Assembly: GCF_026191675.1 (NCBI RefSeq)
Contig: NZ_JAKRRY010000004.1
Coordinates: forward strand, 121,454-185,453
Reading direction: 5' to 3'
DNA from: Vibrio qingdaonensis
Lineage (GTDB): Bacteria > Pseudomonadota > Gammaproteobacteria > Enterobacterales > Vibrionaceae
DNA: 64,000 nt
Numbering within the stretch: position 1 is the stretch's first letter; each line of letters starts with the position of its first letter. The notes beneath the pieces are model-generated. The model was not told where the DNA came from and did not search any database. It saw nothing but the letters and a program-made list of their open reading frames with translations. A program made the translations under genes and the position numbers. This document shows positions 56,884-64,000 of the stretch, piece after piece.

Positions 56884-59640
56884 ATGTTATTTCGACTCGT
56901 CAAAATAAAAGCGATGATAGCAATTTGTTTACTTCCTACATTGGTTGAAGCAAGCTCTTTGAAAAATAACATACCTAGTGGTTTTGATGAATTCTTTAGA
57001 AATAGTATTAACGAAATAAAACTTAGAAATTTAGATGGTAGCTTTACAGATCCTATTTTGCTTGTGTCTAATTATCAAACAGTTAAGCTGACAACTGTAG
57101 AAAGTCATTCTAAGATTCGTGACTTTTTAAACGATAATCGCATTGATGCCAAATATGTAGATGAAATAATCAAAGCATTGTCGGATGGTGTTTCTAACCA
57201 AAGTTCATGTCGCGGGTATATTACTGAGTGTGTATTATATCCTGAAATTTTCGAGTTTGTTTTCAATAATAGAGATAAAGAATTATATTTGTTTGTTCAC
57301 CCTAAAGTTTTAGATTTAGGAAAAGGTCCGGATTCGATTTCTTATCACTCAGCTTATAGCGAGCATTCTGGGATTGTAAATAACGTAAATATGTATTTTT
57401 CATCATATTTGGATCAAGATACATCTGTGTCGATTAATGATCAGTTGGTTGCGGGTTTACCTTATGGGTATATCACATCTAATGTTGGCACTAATGTTGG
57501 TTTTGGAAATAGTAATAAAGAAAACGATTTTACTTTGTATGATATTTCTTATAATTTAGACTGGGATGACAAGCTCATAAAATCCGGTTATTTTCAATAC
57601 TTGCCGAGAGTAAACTCCACTGACTTTCTCTCTGGCTCTAGTTCAATTATGCCACAAACTTCATTTTTTCTAGGTTCATCAAAAAATATGATAGTCGGCG
57701 GGAGTAATGCGAATAAACAGTTTAACTTTTATTCGGCTCAAAGCGGCGATGTTGAGCTTATTCGAGATGGTCGAATTATATATCAAGGAAATGTTGAACA
57801 AGGTCAAAATTCTATTAGTTACAATGAATTGCCATCAGGACGTTATGAAGTTGAGTTGGTTTTGCGTACAGGGGGAGCTCCGGTAAATCAGGGTGTTTAC
57901 TTCATCTTTAATAGTATTGAAGATAGCCTAACTCAGGGGCAATTTGATTATTTAATTTCAGCTGGAAAAACGTCATCGGGCAATGGAATTTCAACAATTG
58001 AGTATGAAAACGGTCAAGAAATAGAAAGCAAAGCGTTTGTTCAAGGGCGTCTTAGTTATCAATTATTACCTAGATTACTTATAGGCCTTGGTACGAAAGT
58101 AATTGAAGATGAAGCCGCATTTGAAGTTGGCATGCAGTATTCACTTGGGTCTTTCGATGCTGATATAGTCTTAAATAGTCATGTTTTTAGCGATGGTCAT
58201 TTTTTGAACACGACGTTTTCATCCAATTGGGGTAGTCTAAATTATGAAAAAATGAACAGTGAAGGAGGATATTTATCTACTTATCTCTATAATTCATCAA
58301 GTTATGAAAAGTTGTTCTGGTCATCTAACTACAGATTTGATAATGGTTCTTCTTTATATGCTGTGTATACGTTAAGTAAAGATGAAAATTTGGAACAAGG
58401 TGAGCGTATTTATGATGATGTATTGTTAGGTTATAGATTTGATTCTTTTAGCCGTTCGTCATTCGATATCACTGTTCAAACTGATAGTGACTTTGAAGAG
58501 GGTTCTTTTTCGATAATGTGGACTTTACCACTATCTGATACTGTCGATTTGATATCGTCGGTAATGGGTGACAAGAGTTCAGCTAATCGCTTCTCTAATA
58601 CGCTAAATAAAGCTGATTTATTAGAGTCTGACCTGATTAATAGTTCATTAAATATAAGTAATTTGTATGACAGGCGCCAAGGCACAGTTTCTCAAACAGG
58701 TATGATTACGGCTAATGGTATTGGTGATAAAGCACATTTTGGTGGTTCGCTTTATGCAAACAGTGACGGTACTATTGGGGCAACGGGTACTATATCTTCT
58801 ACACAAATATTTTCTGATGAACTATATATTTCATCAAAATCGGCTTCATCTTATTTAGCATTGGATATTAAAGAGAAAAATAAGAATTTAATCGATAAAG
58901 AAGTAAACGGTTTTGTGACGGTTAATCAGGATGGGCGTAATCTAGTTAAGAAATCCACAACGGATTCGCTTAATATCATCCCGCTCTCGAGCTATAGTCA
59001 ATATCGAGTGAATTTTGATGCTGAGAGTGTTGGATTAAACAATACCGGAGATAAAAATGCGACGTTTTTTTCTACGCCAGGTAAAGTTTTAAAATTTGTT
59101 CCACAAGTACATAAAACGGTTTCATTTATTAGTGGCTTTAATAATATTAATAATAACTTCGTCTCTAACGTAGAATGCTTAGGCGACGGATGTATATCGG
59201 TTGTTCAACTTATCGATGGTGTTTATCGTGTCACTGTTTTAGAAGGGTTTGATTTTAGATTAGTCAGTGATGGGAATGAGTGTTTTATACCTAGAAATGA
59301 ACATAATGTATATATGAACTTTGGTAAGAATTATTGTTTGCCAACGGATACGGACGGCGTATTTGCTGTAAATGTTGATGGGAGAGGTTATGAAGCGATT
59401 TATGTCGGATTATTTACTAATGCAGAATTAGAGCAAAGCGGCATAATTAAACAGTTAGAGAATTATAGTTATCATATTATCACTAAACCAGTTGGTCAGT
59501 TAAACGCTGTTTATATAGCCAACAATAGAGTAAAAATGACGGATTTGCTCGTAAATCATATAGATTCAGTAGAGAAATTAAAAGAAAATGCTAAAAGAAA
59601 ATATATTAACAATATTTTTTTCCCAGTGGCGAAACAATAA
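56884..59640 (+). CDS. outer-membrane usher of an alternate chaperone-usher pilus
   Basis: 918 residues with an N-terminal signal (MIAICLLPTLVEAS). The mature start NNIPSGFDEFF resembles the CS1/Tcf-type usher N-terminus. A long beta-barrel follows with a plug region (QSGDVELIRDGRIIYQGNVE, GQNSISYNELPSGRYEVELV) and C-terminal domains with NVDGRGYEAIYVGL. It forms the secretion pore that receives chaperone-subunit complexes and assembles the fibre. Translationally close to its neighbours. A type 1 (FimD) usher is unlikely because the FimD N-terminal pattern is absent. Confidence 0.87.
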   Translation: MLFRLVKIKAMIAICLLPTLVEASSLKNNIPSGFDEFFRNSINEIKLRNLDGSFTDPILLVSNYQTVKLTTVESHSKIRDFLNDNRIDAKYVDEIIKALSDGVSNQSSCRGYITECVLYPEIFEFVFNNRDKELYLFVHPKVLDLGKGPDSISYHSAYSEHSGIVNNVNMYFSSYLDQDTSVSINDQLVAGLPYGYITSNVGTNVGFGNSNKENDFTLYDISYNLDWDDKLIKSGYFQYLPRVNSTDFLSGSSSIMPQTSFFLGSSKNMIVGGSNANKQFNFYSAQSGDVELIRDGRIIYQGNVEQGQNSISYNELPSGRYEVELVLRTGGAPVNQGVYFIFNSIEDSLTQGQFDYLISAGKTSSGNGISTIEYENGQEIESKAFVQGRLSYQLLPRLLIGLGTKVIEDEAAFEVGMQYSLGSFDADIVLNSHVFSDGHFLNTTFSSNWGSLNYEKMNSEGGYLSTYLYNSSSYEKLFWSSNYRFDNGSSLYAVYTLSKDENLEQGERIYDDVLLGYRFDSFSRSSFDITVQTDSDFEEGSFSIMWTLPLSDTVDLISSVMGDKSSANRFSNTLNKADLLESDLINSSLNISNLYDRRQGTVSQTGMITANGIGDKAHFGGSLYANSDGTIGATGTISSTQIFSDELYISSKSASSYLALDIKEKNKNLIDKEVNGFVTVNQDGRNLVKKSTTDSLNIIPLSSYSQYRVNFDAESVGLNNTGDKNATFFSTPGKVLKFVPQVHKTVSFISGFNNINNNFVSNVECLGDGCISVVQLIDGVYRVTVLEGFDFRLVSDGNECFIPRNEHNVYMNFGKNYCLPTDTDGVFAVNVDGRGYEAIYVGLFTNAELEQSGIIKQLENYSYHIITKPVGQLNAVYIANNRVKMTDLLVNHIDSVEKLKENAKRKYINNIFFPVAKQ

Positions 59641-59655
59641 TTTAAGAGGTCAAAT

Positions 59656-60408
59656 ATGAGATTTTTAAAAGTAAGTTCTGTATTGATTTTTGTATTTTGT
59701 CAATTTTTATCTTTGGCCCAAGCGTCAGGGTTAGTTGTGGATAAAATGTTTATTATTGCAGACGAAAAAAAGAATGGATTGTTAACATTAACAAATACTA
59801 GTGACTTGCCTTTGTTTATTTCGGCGAATATTGATGAATTTCATGTAAACGAAGACGGATCTGATTTTATTAAAACGCCCTATAACGCTAATAATGTAGA
59901 AAACTGGAAAATTAGTACAACTCAAAATAAGCTAGTTCTCCATTCTGGTGAGTCAAACAATGTAGGTATTAGAAGTCTTTGTTACAATGTGACATGTGAT
60001 AGTTCCCGAGATTTAATGTTTTTCGTGACATTTATGCCATCGCCGTATCGAGATCCGGGCGATAGCTCTGATATGAGTTCCGCTATGCAACTTAATTATG
60101 GTTTTTCTCCAGTTTTTATTATTCCAACAGACAAACCAGATATAAAATACAAAATTAATCGTACAGGTGATAATTTAGTAGTTGAAAATAAAAGTAACAC
60201 TCTAATATATGTTTCTGTTAATAGTTGTGATAATGATAAAATGTATTCTGGTTGTTTTGTTAGATATATTGTAATTGCAGGCCGAACGAAGGTCTTTCAA
60301 TTACCATCTGAAATAGAAAACAAAGAAATTACTGTTGATGTTGCATCCTATGACAATTCATTTAATAAACATGGTAAATTAAATGTAAACGATGAGTTTA
60401 AGGATTAA
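59656..60408 (+). CDS. periplasmic pilus chaperone (PapD-like fold)
   Basis: 250 residues; signal peptide ending AQASG, then an Ig-like domain beginning LVVDKMFIIADEKKNGLLTL and TNTSDLPLFISANIDEF, the strand pattern of the alternate-class chaperones, and a second domain from about residue 160 (FSPVFIIPTDKPDIKYKI). Four cysteines in mature protein (two Cys pairs). Starts 15 bp after the usher with AAGAGGTC. It caps pilin subunits and delivers them to the usher. Confidence 0.85.
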   Translation: MRFLKVSSVLIFVFCQFLSLAQASGLVVDKMFIIADEKKNGLLTLTNTSDLPLFISANIDEFHVNEDGSDFIKTPYNANNVENWKISTTQNKLVLHSGESNNVGIRSLCYNVTCDSSRDLMFFVTFMPSPYRDPGDSSDMSSAMQLNYGFSPVFIIPTDKPDIKYKINRTGDNLVVENKSNTLIYVSVNSCDNDKMYSGCFVRYIVIAGRTKVFQLPSEIENKEITVDVASYDNSFNKHGKLNVNDEFKD

Positions 60409-60410
60409 CA

Positions 60411-61490
60411 ATGAAGTTATTCTATCTAATTTTTTTTAATATTGTTATTTTTTCAAGTTCAGTAGCACAGGCAAAAATAGAATATCGAGTTAAAGTTGGT
60501 GCTAACGGCATTCAATGGGAAAACGCTGTCGATATTTCCGCGGATGAGAAGGTGATCTCTAATTGGCATGAAGCCAGTTCATTGGGATTGCCTACGGTAA
60601 AAAGTTGGGTGCCAAGCACGTTTGTAGTCCCTCCTGCGAAAGGAATTAAATTTTTTGGCTATTCGACTTTAAACGGCAGTGATTCAATTGAAGTTTCTAG
60701 TTTTTCTGTGACGGGGATGCAATACAACACTATTGGTATTGCAAGCTCAAAAGTTTCTTCTGGAATTGGTAGTGGTTGTAACTCTCAACTTATTTCTGGA
60801 TCTGTTATAGATGTTCGGGGAGATAATTGTGTATCAAACATCCGTATAGATAATGATATATTATCCGTGCCATTCGTTTTGTATCGACCAATAATTTCTA
60901 TTGATAATGCTGAGCTTCTAAGTGCATTAGATGGTTCTAATCAAGGTGTTTACTCAGCATCCGTGCCTATTTCAATTAAAGTACCTTATTATATCGGGTC
61001 GACACTAACTTACCGTCAGTTCAGTGACGTCATTATTATTGTAATAGATTATGATCCAGTTTGGATTACGAATGTTGATTTGATTCCAGAAAACGTGGTT
61101 TTACAACCTATTTATTACCCAACTAGTCGACTTGTGTCGAGTAATGAAGCTGCTGTTCAAGTTAAAGTCGATGGTTATTTTAGTAATGGTATTCGATTAT
61201 CTCTTTTAGATAATAATTACTTTTTAGAAAACACTAATAATGTCAATATTAAAATACCATATTATATTCACTGTAAAGGTTGTGGTGCTAATCGAAATGA
61301 AAATAAAGTGTTGGTTAATGATAGTGGTACGATTTTAAATCAATGGGTCACTATCGGGAGTGGTGTCTCTCTAATAAATGATCCAATTATATTTAATTTA
61401 GCATTTGGCTATATAGATGTAGATGGTACAACTCTAACTTCTGGAGAATATATGGATACTGTCAACTTTGCAATTGAACCAGAGATATAG
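60411..61490 (+). CDS. putative tip adhesin of the pilus
   Basis: 359 residues, starting 2 bp after the chaperone. Signal peptide (FYLIFFNIVIFSSSVAQA), then a beta-rich two-part protein: an N-terminal domain with SLGLPTVKSWVPSTFVVPPA and paired cysteines (GSGCNSQL, RGDNCVSNI), and a C-terminal pilin-like domain (CKGCGANRNENKVLVND ... SGEYMDTVNFAIEPEI). Size and gene position match CooD/CfaE-type tip proteins. Ligand unknown. Confidence 0.75.
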   Translation: MKLFYLIFFNIVIFSSSVAQAKIEYRVKVGANGIQWENAVDISADEKVISNWHEASSLGLPTVKSWVPSTFVVPPAKGIKFFGYSTLNGSDSIEVSSFSVTGMQYNTIGIASSKVSSGIGSGCNSQLISGSVIDVRGDNCVSNIRIDNDILSVPFVLYRPIISIDNAELLSALDGSNQGVYSASVPISIKVPYYIGSTLTYRQFSDVIIIVIDYDPVWITNVDLIPENVVLQPIYYPTSRLVSSNEAAVQVKVDGYFSNGIRLSLLDNNYFLENTNNVNIKIPYYIHCKGCGANRNENKVLVNDSGTILNQWVTIGSGVSLINDPIIFNLAFGYIDVDGTTLTSGEYMDTVNFAIEPEI

Positions 61491-61493
61491 ATA

Positions 61494-62255
61494 ATGAGAA
61501 AATATAATCGAGCAGTCTTTTTGATGTTTTCTATTCTTGTAACGAGTAAAGTGTTTTCTCAAGAAGATAATGTTACTGTTAACGATAACATTAAGTTTGG
61601 CATTGGTTATGCTGGAAGCTTAATTGAATCAGGTGAAGGGTATGATGAATATCATGGTTATGAGGTTTCTTTCGGCTATATATATCAAGACAGATTTTTG
61701 GTAGAAACGGGACTGTCAAAACTTAATATTAGTAACGAATTTAATCCTGACAATTATTTTTTAAGATCTAGTAGGGTATTTCCTTTAAGTGATTATGCCT
61801 CTTATTATGTGGGCGCAGGAGTTAATTATCTTAATAAAGAAATCTATCCAGGAATCAACGTTGGTATCCATTTTGAGTTTCACAAGGATTGGTATGTTGA
61901 TGCTGGTTATCAAACCTTAATTTCGGATATAAATGACAATATATATTCATTACTGTTGTCAATAAATTATAAGTTTGAAATAAATCCAATTCAAGTTGAT
62001 AATGTTAAAGATGATTTTATTGTTCTATCTCGTCCGACAACAAGTATCAAAAATTTTGATGGTGATAAACGCGTAAAAAATACGTATTATAAAAAATATT
62101 CCGTGATAAAAGGTGATAATCTTACATTTATTTCACGTAAGTTAGGTGTTCCATTACATGAATTAATATTATCTAATCCGCAACTAGCGCTAAAAAGAAA
62201 TTCAATTGACCTTATTTATCCAAGCGAAATTATATATTACCCAAGTCGAAGGTAA
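61494..62255 (+). CDS. outer-membrane beta-barrel with C-terminal LysM domain
   Basis: 253 residues. Signal peptide (AVFLMFSILVTSKVFS), about 150 residues of amphipathic strands typical of a small eight-stranded barrel (KFGIGYAGSLIESGEGYDEY, ASYYVGAGVNYLNKEIYPGI, LLSINYKFEIN), a linker, and a LysM domain (YSVIKGDNLTFISRKLGVPL, HELILSNPQ). LysM binds peptidoglycan, so the protein would tie the outer membrane to the cell wall. Three bases after the tip gene, so part of the operon; it may brace the usher or fibre. This pairing is unusual. Confidence 0.8.
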   Translation: MRKYNRAVFLMFSILVTSKVFSQEDNVTVNDNIKFGIGYAGSLIESGEGYDEYHGYEVSFGYIYQDRFLVETGLSKLNISNEFNPDNYFLRSSRVFPLSDYASYYVGAGVNYLNKEIYPGINVGIHFEFHKDWYVDAGYQTLISDINDNIYSLLLSINYKFEINPIQVDNVKDDFIVLSRPTTSIKNFDGDKRVKNTYYKKYSVIKGDNLTFISRKLGVPLHELILSNPQLALKRNSIDLIYPSEIIYYPSRR

Positions 62256-62309
62256 GAATTTTTTTAAATTTTAAGGTTATAGGTTTTAATTTAAATTGTG
62301 TAGGTTATT

Positions 62310-62933
62310 ATGCAAAAATTATTATTAATTGCCATTTTTCTGGCTCCATTAACATCGTTAGCTTCACCTTATATAGGCCTGGAATATGGGTTTAGTTTTC
62401 ACAAGAGTCAATTCAACGCAAACTTTTCTGATGGCGTCACTTTAAAACCTGAGTTTGATTATGGTATTGTTAGTGCAACGTCGGGATTTTCATTCAATGA
62501 AAAATGGGCCGCGGAACTCAGCTATAGCCAATATAAAATAAGTGAGTCCCGGAAAGATATTAGTGTTGATACCCCTGGTCTATATTTCGATAAAGAGTGG
62601 GATGCATCTATGAACGTTAAGCAAGTAGAATTATCTTCAGTGTATACGCTCGCATTAGATGGCCAATGGAGTGCTAGACTTAAAACCGGCGTCACATATA
62701 ATCAATATCGTGCAAAATCTAGAAAAACTGACAATCAGAATGTAAATGGCGAAGAACTAAGTGAAGTACTTTTGAGTCACAAGTTAGAAGAAAATCATTT
62801 TGGTGGTGTAATTGGTGGGGCTATAGTTTATGATTTTTCGCCCATGCTATCACTTGGGGCTAGCATCAATCATCAAATGGACAAATTTAATGCAATGACA
62901 AGTTTAAATTTGATGACTAGATATTATTTTTAA
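62310..62933 (+). CDS. AcfA-like outer-membrane beta-barrel protein
   Basis: 207 residues; signal peptide ending PLTSLAS, then PYIGLEYGFSFHKSQFNANF, repeated amphipathic strands (KWAAELSYSQYKIS, KQVELSSVYTLALDGQWSAR) and a terminal aromatic (MTRYYF), the normal C-terminal signature for BAM-dependent barrels. Size and opening resemble the AcfA accessory colonisation factor family of vibrios; this is a family-level guess. 54 bp after the LysM gene, probably the last gene of the operon. Confidence 0.7.
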   Translation: MQKLLLIAIFLAPLTSLASPYIGLEYGFSFHKSQFNANFSDGVTLKPEFDYGIVSATSGFSFNEKWAAELSYSQYKISESRKDISVDTPGLYFDKEWDASMNVKQVELSSVYTLALDGQWSARLKTGVTYNQYRAKSRKTDNQNVNGEELSEVLLSHKLEENHFGGVIGGAIVYDFSPMLSLGASINHQMDKFNAMTSLNLMTRYYF

Positions 62934-62999
62934 TTTTATTCTGTATATACAGAAAACCACGGGTTTACCCTTGGATGAATGCTTTTGGAGGCGGTACGA

Positions 63000-63215
63000 T
63001 GGATAAATGCAATATTATCCATCGCTCTACAGTGTTTATTACACGAAATATCACGTAGTTTGGGTAGCTAAGTATCGTCGGAAAATCCTGAATCCTGGTA
63101 TGTGCAGCTACCTACGAAAGGTTATGCCGTAGTTACTGCGAAGTTTATTTGGTGTTGAGATAGAGACGATAGGTTTTGATGAAGATCATCTGCATACGCT
63201 GTTTTTCAAGCAAGC
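63000..63215 (+). pseudogene. relic of IS200/IS605-family tnpA
   Basis: From 63018: YPSLYSVYYTKYHVVWVAKY then RRKILNPGMCSYLRKVMP, a TAG, then LLRSLFGVEIETIGFDEDHLH. This is the N-terminal half of a Y1 HUH transposase (HUH-containing YHVVW ... DEDHLH). It lacks a valid start, has a stop, and is truncated. Confidence 0.88.
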
Positions 63216-63508
63216 TGTCGTCTTTTTTACAATTTAGTAACATGAATGATTACGCTGCACACTTTTCAGGGTTCAAGTACACCTCCTCTCGCGATAACTT
63301 ATGGCACTGTTATCTGACATTAAGTAATCACCCAACGCCTCCGCTACTGCGTAGCTGTGCTTCGTCGTGCCTCCTTATTGCCTTTCACTGGCTTCAATTA
63401 AGGTCGAGTAAGGGCTTGTTTTCTTATGTGCCGATTTTCCTTTCTACTCGCATCACTGGATGTCGCTCGCAGACTGTTCACCATCCTCAAACAGAAAGGA
63501 AACTTGTC
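63216..63508. other. leader of the second MAQQN-type gene
   Basis: Non-coding (a long frame through here on the plus strand from 63176 is not a gene). From 63405 it matches 17400-17604 in scattered blocks, ending with the same CAGAAAGGAAACT ribosome site. Confidence 0.55.
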
Positions 63509-63865
63509 ATGGCACAACAAAACCCAACCCCAACTATCTCTAAATTGACGCTCAGCGATCAGCGTTTCGCCGCTGGGCACGAAAGCTTACCAAAAAATGA
63601 TATCTCTTTACTGCGTACTCCTCAGCGAACAGAGGGAGAAGAGCACGGCTTTTCTCTTACGCCGTGTAGCGACATTACATTAGCTGAACTCAAAATTGCG
63701 GGATTTACTTCGCGTGATTCTAAGTTCTACCCATCCACTCAGGCTGAGGTTGAGGAGAGTATCTTACACCACTTTAAAATAGCGGACTTAACTGACAATT
63801 TTATTGTTAAGGATGTATCAGCTCCTTCAAGATCCCTCTTTTCGTTTCACCGTTGTCCGTTTTAA
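63509..63865 (+). CDS. hypothetical mobile-element protein, second MAQQN-leader gene
   Basis: 118 residues from ATG 63509. The opening MAQQNPTPTISKLTLSDQRF and GHESLPKNDIS matches the 17605 product, but from about residue 40 the sequence differs: PQRTEGEEHGFSLTPCSDIT, LAELKIAGFTSRDSKFYPST, ending SRSLFSFHRCPF. No family recognised. Its presence indicates that another element related to the island starts at this edge of the window. Confidence 0.65.
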   Translation: MAQQNPTPTISKLTLSDQRFAAGHESLPKNDISLLRTPQRTEGEEHGFSLTPCSDITLAELKIAGFTSRDSKFYPSTQAEVEESILHHFKIADLTDNFIVKDVSAPSRSLFSFHRCPF

Positions 63866-63903
63866 TTACTGGGATATTTTTGTATTAACGTAAGGAGTAA
63901 GCC

Positions 63904-64000
63904 ATGAAATATCTCTCTCACTATATTCAAGCCAAACAAACGCAAGCATTTAATGAGGCGGGGGCGTTCTTTGCTTTGTCTAATAAGTAGTTCGATGGAG
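63904..64000 (+). pseudogene. broken gene at the window edge (amber at codon 29)
   Basis: ATG 63904 with TAAGGAG six bases upstream, MKYLSHYIQAKQTQAFNEAG then AFFALSNK and a TAG at 63988-63990, then FDG in frame. From memory, mobile-element proteins with this opening continue KQFDE, so CAG to TAG at a glutamine codon is likely. The rest lies outside the window. Confidence 0.55.

Noticed and set aside
55587..60408. Sigma-type (Csu/spore-coat U) pilus
   Set aside because: The pilin lacks cysteines and the spore-coat U pattern, and the usher opening (PSGFDEFF) fits the alternate CS1/Tcf-like class better.
62939..62954. TTCTGTATATACAGAA as a second LexA box
   Set aside because: The core is CTGT-N4-ACAG, four bases short of the LexA spacing, and it lies at the end of an operon next to an IS200 relic.
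63176..63508. N-terminal extension of the MAQQN gene
   Set aside because: The long frame runs through IS200 relic and leader sequence; the ATG at 63509 has the strong ribosome site shared with 17605.

Overview
The window reads as a chromosomal segment of a Vibrio (or close relative): a kbl-tdh threonine-degradation pair, an Lpp-type lipoprotein, an AcfA-like outer membrane protein, and insertion sequences of types common in this genus, in AT-rich DNA. The species cannot be fixed from the window. I found no rRNA, tRNA or CRISPR array.

Layout. (1) 81-2488: housekeeping kbl and tdh with a clear terminator. (2) About 2569-27490: an integrative island next to the 3' end of tdh. A diverged copy of the last 44 codons of tdh (2569-2703) marks its left end, and a more decayed copy (27328-27442), followed by a relic of the same integrase tail, marks its right end, so islands have accumulated here in tandem. 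The island has a P2/186-like integrase, three cargo units (KAP P-loop NTPase, small two-helix membrane protein, OLD-family ATPase/TOPRIM nuclease) bordered by a recurring intergenic motif, a P2-like lysogeny switch (CI-type repressor, Cox-like and CII-like proteins), a ColE2-type replicase, a small gene under a near-consensus LexA box, a Phd/YefM antitoxin with a dead RelE-type toxin, and a ParA plus ribbon-helix-helix partition operon with palindromic sites. No capsid, tail or terminase gene is visible. It looks like a phage-plasmid hybrid or phage satellite. Its right third (18315-26170) is a graveyard of nested IS elements (IS3 containing IS110 containing a second IS110/IS1111-type; IS21 containing IS66).

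(3) 28270-29470: IS relics. (4) 30084-37697: an AT-rich, tightly coupled cluster for a small secreted peptide: a 69-residue precursor with a double-glycine leader, an LpxL/HtrB-like acyltransferase-family protein, a C39-peptidase ABC exporter, and a MacA-MacB-TolC-like tripartite set. This is the best candidate for a new biological system: a putative, perhaps lipid-modified, bacteriocin-like peptide with two export machines. (5) 38582-42451: LysR regulator divergent from a Ser-type sulfatase and its radical-SAM maturase. (6) 42681-50722: IS3 and several IS5-family relics between an EAL protein, an XRE regulator, an Lpp paralogue, a NarL-type response regulator and small unknown genes. (7) 51191-62933: surface and colonisation region: a 1124-residue lipoprotein with Ig-like (BIG2) repeats, then an alternate (alpha/CS1-type) chaperone-usher pilus operon with a hexanucleotide repeat in its leader, a beta-barrel/LysM protein and an AcfA-like barrel. 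(8) 63000-64000: an IS200 relic and the start of another element whose first gene shares its 5' region and N-terminus with the island gene at 17605.

How the parts work together: the island appears to regulate its own induction (CI/Cox/CII, SOS box), copying (Rep) and maintenance (ParA, antitoxin) while carrying likely defence cargo. The peptide cluster, the sulfatase unit and the pilus operon look like separate accessory traits for competition, sulfated-substrate use and attachment, separated by insertion sequences.
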